DNA of 64,000 nt from Thiorhodovibrio litoralis. GTDB taxonomy: Bacteria > Pseudomonadota > Gammaproteobacteria > Chromatiales > Chromatiaceae. The DNA lies in the NCBI RefSeq assembly GCF_033954455.1, contig NZ_CP121473.1, positions 5,256,501-5,320,500 on the forward strand, given 5' to 3'. The position numbers and the translations under genes are program-made. Of the stretch, positions 60,774 to 64,000 are shown in pieces (the stretch's first letter is position 1; the number at the start of each line of letters is the position of its first letter). Under the pieces are notes generated by a model that saw only the letters and a list, made by a program, of their open reading frames with translations, was not told the DNA's origin and did not search any database.

Positions 60774-61308
60774 CTAAAGCTCCAACTCCATCTGCCCCGG
60801 CAACACCGCCGGCCCATCTGGCTCGACGCGCGGTCTTCCCCGTGGACGTGCCTCGCGACGCTGGCCAGTCATCTGCTCGATCTGCCGCAAGAATCGCTCA
60901 CTGCCGATGGGTTGGGACTGTTGAATGGCCAGGCGCAACTCCGAGAGCGCGGCATCATCGAGTCCGGTGCGAAACAGCTCCCGATAGGCCGTTTGTCTGG
61001 CCTCGGGCGAGCCTCCCAACTCCAGGTACAGCGAATGGGGCGAGAGCAGCGGATCGCTGGCGCCCAGCCCGTTGGCCCGGTAGCTGCTCCAAGCATACTC
61101 CCCTGGATCGCGCACCATGTCGGCGCGCACCGGGTTTAGCTCGATATAGCGCTGGCAGCGCAGCAGATAAGTGTCGGTTTGGATCAGCGAGGACTTGTAG
61201 CGACTGTCCCACAGGGTGCCGGTGCGGCGGTAGGTTTTGTTGATGGTCTGAACATAGCGCCGACCGATGGCCATGACCAGCCGGGGAATATCCTCCGCCG
61301 CTTTGGTG
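60774..61308 (-). pseudogene. RAYT-type transposase, C-terminal half
   Basis: From about 61,308 the frame encodes DIPRLVMAIGRRYVQTINKTYRRTGTLWDSRYKSSL, the catalytic Tyr region RYIELNPVRADMV and a basic C-terminus (RPRGRPRVEPDG). The N-terminal HUH motif is missing: upstream the frame joins unrelated sequence. Thus it cannot transpose. Confidence 0.72.
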
Positions 61309-61683
61309 GTGGTAAAGCCAGAGGCTGCGACCGAGGCCGTCAAGCTGGGCGGCAAAGCTCTCCACGTCGGCATGGGAAAAGATGCGGGCCCCGACTTTGC
61401 GGATGGTCTCGCTGCCGCGTCCTTCGGCCAGCGTCAAAATGCGGTGGGCATGGCGGTCCAGTGGGGCGGCGGCGGGCGGATCAAGTGTGTTGGCAATCTC
61501 GAGGAGCTGGCGGCGGATGGAGTGGATACTCGCGTCGTCGACCGCATCGCTCCATGGCACGTCGCCGAATGCCTCGGCATAGCTCGCCTCATCGATGGCT
61601 AGCAAAAAGTCCTGCAAGGCGCCCAGTGGCGCGGTTTCCAGAAGTTGATGCAGGGATACACCGTTTTTGAAAGATGCAGCCAT
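61309..61683 (-). pseudogene. N-terminal fragment of an unknown gene
   Basis: From ATG 61,683 about 125 residues (MAASFKNGVSLHQLLETAPL to SFAAQLDGLGRSLW) look like a real protein start with a good amphipathic helix pattern, then the frame enters the RAYT remnant in the wrong frame. I do not recognise the family. Confidence 0.45.
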
Positions 61684-61761
61684 TGTGCTCCGCCTCCCTG
61701 TTAGCTAGTCGACGGCGCGATTATTACAGACGGCGCGAAGATCGAGAAGCCTGGGCGAGCG

Positions 61762-61892
61762 GGTTCTCTCGCGCAGCGCTGGAACTCGGCAGCTACCACC
61801 GCAAGTTCTTCATCAGCCACAACCCGGAGGCCTGGGCGCTGGCGGATGTGGTGTTGGAGATGGCGGGGTTGGGGGGCGGGTTAATGCGGTGA
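61762..61892 (+). pseudogene. Repeated gene tail (AWALADVVL type)
   Basis: The plus-strand frame SRAALELGSYHRKFFISHNPEAWALADVVLEMAGLGG is the same tail as at 56,309-56,420. The rest of the gene is absent. Confidence 0.5.
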
Positions 61893-61922
61893 TGGCGACG
61901 ATCCGCCAAATGGCCGCTGCTC

Positions 61923-62416
61923 TCAGTGCGACTCGGTCTGCTCCAACCACGGCTGGCAACCCGCCTTGGCGTGCCACCATTGCTTCCACCAAGGCGTGGT
62001 CTGATTGTACTGCCTGAAACGATCCGCCAGCTCCAGTAACAGTCCTTCCAGCGCCTCAGTCGGGGCGAAAGTTCGGCCATTGATCGTGAGCGGCTTGGCG
62101 TTGAGCTGCTCCAGCACATCCTCGGCATCATGGACATCTTTGCAGCGCCCGATGCGCTTGCGCGCTTCAGCGTAGCGCAAGGCGACATGCTTGGGCATCA
62201 CCTCGGCGGTATGCCAACTCACATCATCGCCGCTCAGGCTGGCGCTGACGTTGTCTTCGTCACGGTCGCTGGGCAGGTGAACTTCGATGGCATTGAGCGC
62301 GACATCAGCGATGTAGATCGGCGTTTTCTCGGGCGCGATCACCAACTGGCAGTAGCCGCACTCGACATTGACCAGCAGCCATTCCTGGTCGCCTGCGATG
62401 GTGACCGGGCAAAGGT
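61923..62416 (-). pseudogene. Gene of unknown function split by IS1111 copy 2
   Basis: The minus-strand frame ends at 61,923 and is native from about VTIAGDQEWLLVNVECGYC to QPWLEQTESH (some 160 residues). The upstream part belongs to the IS end. The missing 5' part may be the frame seen at 63,903-64,000. I do not recognise the family; a strand with TPIYIADVALNAIEVHL is prominent. Confidence 0.5.
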
Positions 62417-62418
62417 AC

Positions 62419-62733
62419 CATATATGGTCCGCCCCGCGATGCAAGAGGAAAATTGCTGATTTGGTAGAAGGAAACGTTGCAGCCATATATCCGGCATCGA
62501 TATCGGGATCCATGTGGTCCCCGTGCCCTGATGGAATGCGCGTACCTCGCCGTCCTCAATCAGGGTCACAGTCTCAGCGTAAGCTGGCTTTGGAACCTTT
62601 CGGGTTTTCAGCAAGGCGGTCGTACCTTTCATGCCATCACAGTGAAATTCACTCTTCGCAACTCGTGGTGTGGAACTCGGTTATCGCCCGTTCAAGGGCT
62701 GGTTAAACGTGATTGTTCGTGGCCGGTGTGGCG
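62419..62733 (-). ncRNA. Candidate bridge RNA region of IS1111 copy 2
   Basis: The 3' non-coding end aligns with that of copy 1, with conserved stems and changed loops (GGGA...TCCC here against GGATC...GATCC in copy 1; GTGAAATTCAC against GTGATGTTCAC). Changed loop bases are where target- and donor-pairing would be expected. Confidence 0.5.
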
Positions 62734-63804
62734 TTACGCCGTCACGGCCGCCGGCTTCGTGAGCGCGCCGCGCGACGGGTCGAAGGCCTTGCCAGTGGTC
62801 ATCACCGCCCAGGCGATGCGCGCGAGCTTGTTAGCCATCGCAACAATGGCGACGTTGGCATGACGACGCTGCTTGAGATCGCGAGCCCAGTGACTGAGGG
62901 CGTCCTCCTTTTTCTCAACCCAACGCATCATCGCGCGGGCGCCATGGATCAAGAGTTGGCGCAGATACACATCTCCGCGCTTGCTAATGCCAAGCAACCG
63001 CGCTTTCCCGCCGGTGGAGTGCTGTCGTGGCACCAGTCCAAGCCAGGCCGCCAGCGCCCGGCCGTTGTTGAACAACTCCCACTGATCGCCCAGGGTAGCG
63101 AGCAAGGCGGTGGCTACCAAGGGGCCGATGCCGGGGATCGTCCTCAACAGCTGGGCCGACTCGCTGGTGTCGGCGACAGTCTTGATTTGCGCATCGAAGT
63201 GAACGACGCGCGCATCGAGGTGACGGAGTTCTTCAAGGAGTCCGTGCAGCTCGGCACGAAAGCGCTCGCTCAGTCCATTCTCGGCGTCTTCAAGGATTTC
63301 AGGAAGCCGACGCATGGCCGCCGCGCGTCCTTGCGGCATGACGATGCCGTATTCGGCCAACAGCCCACGCGCCTGATTGACCAGCGCGGTGCGCTGACCG
63401 ATGACCTGCGAGCGCATGCGGTGGATGGCCTGAATGTCTTGTTGCTCAACGCTCTTGATCGGCACAAACCGCTGCCGGGGGCGTTGGGCCGCTTCGCAGA
63501 TCGCCTCGGCATCGGCGGCGTCGTTTTTGTTGGTCTTCACAAAGGGCTTCACATGCTGCGGCGCGATTAGCACCACCTCATGGCCAAAACCTTGGAAGGT
63601 GCGTGCCCAGTGATGCGCGCTGCCGCAGGCTTCCATGGCGACATGACACGGCGGCTGCTGGGCAATAAAGGCACTCAAGGCATGGCGCGCGAGCTTGCGG
63701 CTGAAGACCACCTCGCCTTGGGCATCAACGCCGAAAACGTGGACGCTATTCTTGGCCAAATCGATCCCGATGGTGGCGACGGGTTGTTTGCTAAACTTCT
63801 TCAT
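62734..63804 (-). CDS. IS110-family (IS1111 group) transposase, copy 2
   Basis: The 356-residue protein from ATG 63,804 (MKKFSKQPVATIGIDLAKNS) has the DEDD residues and the transposase_20 domain (TIPGIGPLVATALLATLG, TGGKARLLGISKRGDVYLR), as in copy 1. It lacks two residues near the C-terminus compared with copy 1. It appears intact, so the element may be active. Confidence 0.9.
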   Translation of the reverse strand: MKKFSKQPVATIGIDLAKNSVHVFGVDAQGEVVFSRKLARHALSAFIAQQPPCHVAMEACGSAHHWARTFQGFGHEVVLIAPQHVKPFVKTNKNDAADAEAICEAAQRPRQRFVPIKSVEQQDIQAIHRMRSQVIGQRTALVNQARGLLAEYGIVMPQGRAAAMRRLPEILEDAENGLSERFRAELHGLLEELRHLDARVVHFDAQIKTVADTSESAQLLRTIPGIGPLVATALLATLGDQWELFNNGRALAAWLGLVPRQHSTGGKARLLGISKRGDVYLRQLLIHGARAMMRWVEKKEDALSHWARDLKQRRHANVAIVAMANKLARIAWAVMTTGKAFDPSRGALTKPAAVTA

Positions 63805-63902
63805 GGGTCTGCTCCCTTCTTGATAGACGATAGCTGGGTTTGTTTTCCATCGCCTATTTTGCCCGCTTCGGGCTCGTTGTAGGAGCGGGGCGGACCATCT
63901 CA

Positions 63903-64000
63903 TTAGGAGAAACCGGGGCGCTGCTGGTAGGGCGTTGGCGGCTGATCGAGGGCGAGCTGGCCGAGGATGTCGGCGTGGAGAATGAACTGGTGTTTGAGCA
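63903..64000 (-). pseudogene. Partial coding sequence cut by IS1111 copy 2
   Basis: On the minus strand the frame reads LKHQFILHADILGQLALDQP and PTPYQQRPGFS and then a TAA supplied by the IS end (63,905-63,903). It continues beyond the window. It could be the 5' part of the gene at 61,923-62,416. The opposite strand is also open, so the strand is not certain. Confidence 0.35.

Larger units (their letters stand above)
62417..63905 (-). mobile_element. IS1111-group (IS110 family) element, copy 2
   Basis: The sub-terminal inverted repeats ATGGTCCGCCCCGC (62424-62437) and GCGGGGCGGACCAT (63885-63898) are perfect. The element matches copy 1 at 29.0-30.5 kb along its whole length and in the same orientation. 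It splits a minus-strand gene. Confidence 0.85.

Noticed and set aside
1-64000. tRNA, rRNA or origin sequences
   Set aside because: No cloverleaf T-arm patterns, rRNA segments or DnaA-box clusters were noticed by eye. A tRNAscan run would settle the tRNA question.

Overview
The window looks like the chromosome of a high-GC gammaproteobacterium. A purple sulfur bacterium (Chromatiaceae type) is my best guess, judged only from the mix of families: H-NS-like protein, ModD, Rpn/PD-(D/E)XK proteins with DUF4351-type tails, TPR glycosyl/sulfotransferases, and heavy insertion-sequence and toxin-antitoxin load. No rRNA, tRNA or CRISPR array was seen.

Bases 1-19,600 are ordinary, compact, intact genes: a MarC-type membrane protein, a periplasmic beta-carbonic anhydrase, an aromatic/hydroxy amino acid permease-like protein, a stand-alone adenylation-thiolation-reductase (NRPS-like) enzyme, a ClC chloride transporter with CBS tail, an H-NS-like protein, ModD, a DnaJ-related protein overlapping a UMF1-type MFS transporter, a GH13_18 sucrose-phosphorylase-like enzyme with a HAD phosphatase, a three-gene redox cluster (molybdopterin oxidoreductase, an unknown protein, a ferredoxin-like/CDGSH protein) and Mrp/NBP35.

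From about 19,650 to the end the DNA is an accessory island of mobile elements, broken genes and toxin-antitoxin loci. Elements seen: two damaged full-length copies and one fragment of an rve-type IS; a decayed DUF4338-ISAs1 transposase; an IS4-family element with 29-bp inverted repeats; two IS1111-group elements with matching non-coding ends; a further IS110; an IS630 with an apparent -1 frameshift site; a RAYT with nearby palindromes and a second RAYT remnant; a large serine recombinase; and a four-gene module (zinc-ribbon protein, DDE transposase, ExeA/TniB-like ATPase, RepB-type primase).

Between the elements lie remnants of a repeated family of surface-modification genes (TPR/OGT-like glycosyltransferases, TPR-sulfotransferases, methyltransferases, a cephalosporin-hydroxylase-like protein). 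Almost all are truncated, frameshifted or stopped; one OGT-like gene at 26.5-28.1 kb is intact. Nine toxin-antitoxin or TA-like loci are interspersed: TumE/TumA, a broken PIN pair, ParDE, an orphan HigA-type regulator with a toxin remnant, HigBA with an HTH-less antitoxin, MazF, a complete HigBA, VapBC-like, and DUF4160/DUF2442.

The most interesting signals are: the transposase-ATPase-primase module; the conserved structured ends of the two IS1111 elements (candidate bridge RNAs); a dispersed promoter cassette (TA[A/C]ACT, six bases, then the start codon) in front of Rpn-type genes and their remnants, which predicts leaderless transcripts; and a hairpin-rich RNA candidate downstream of mazF.
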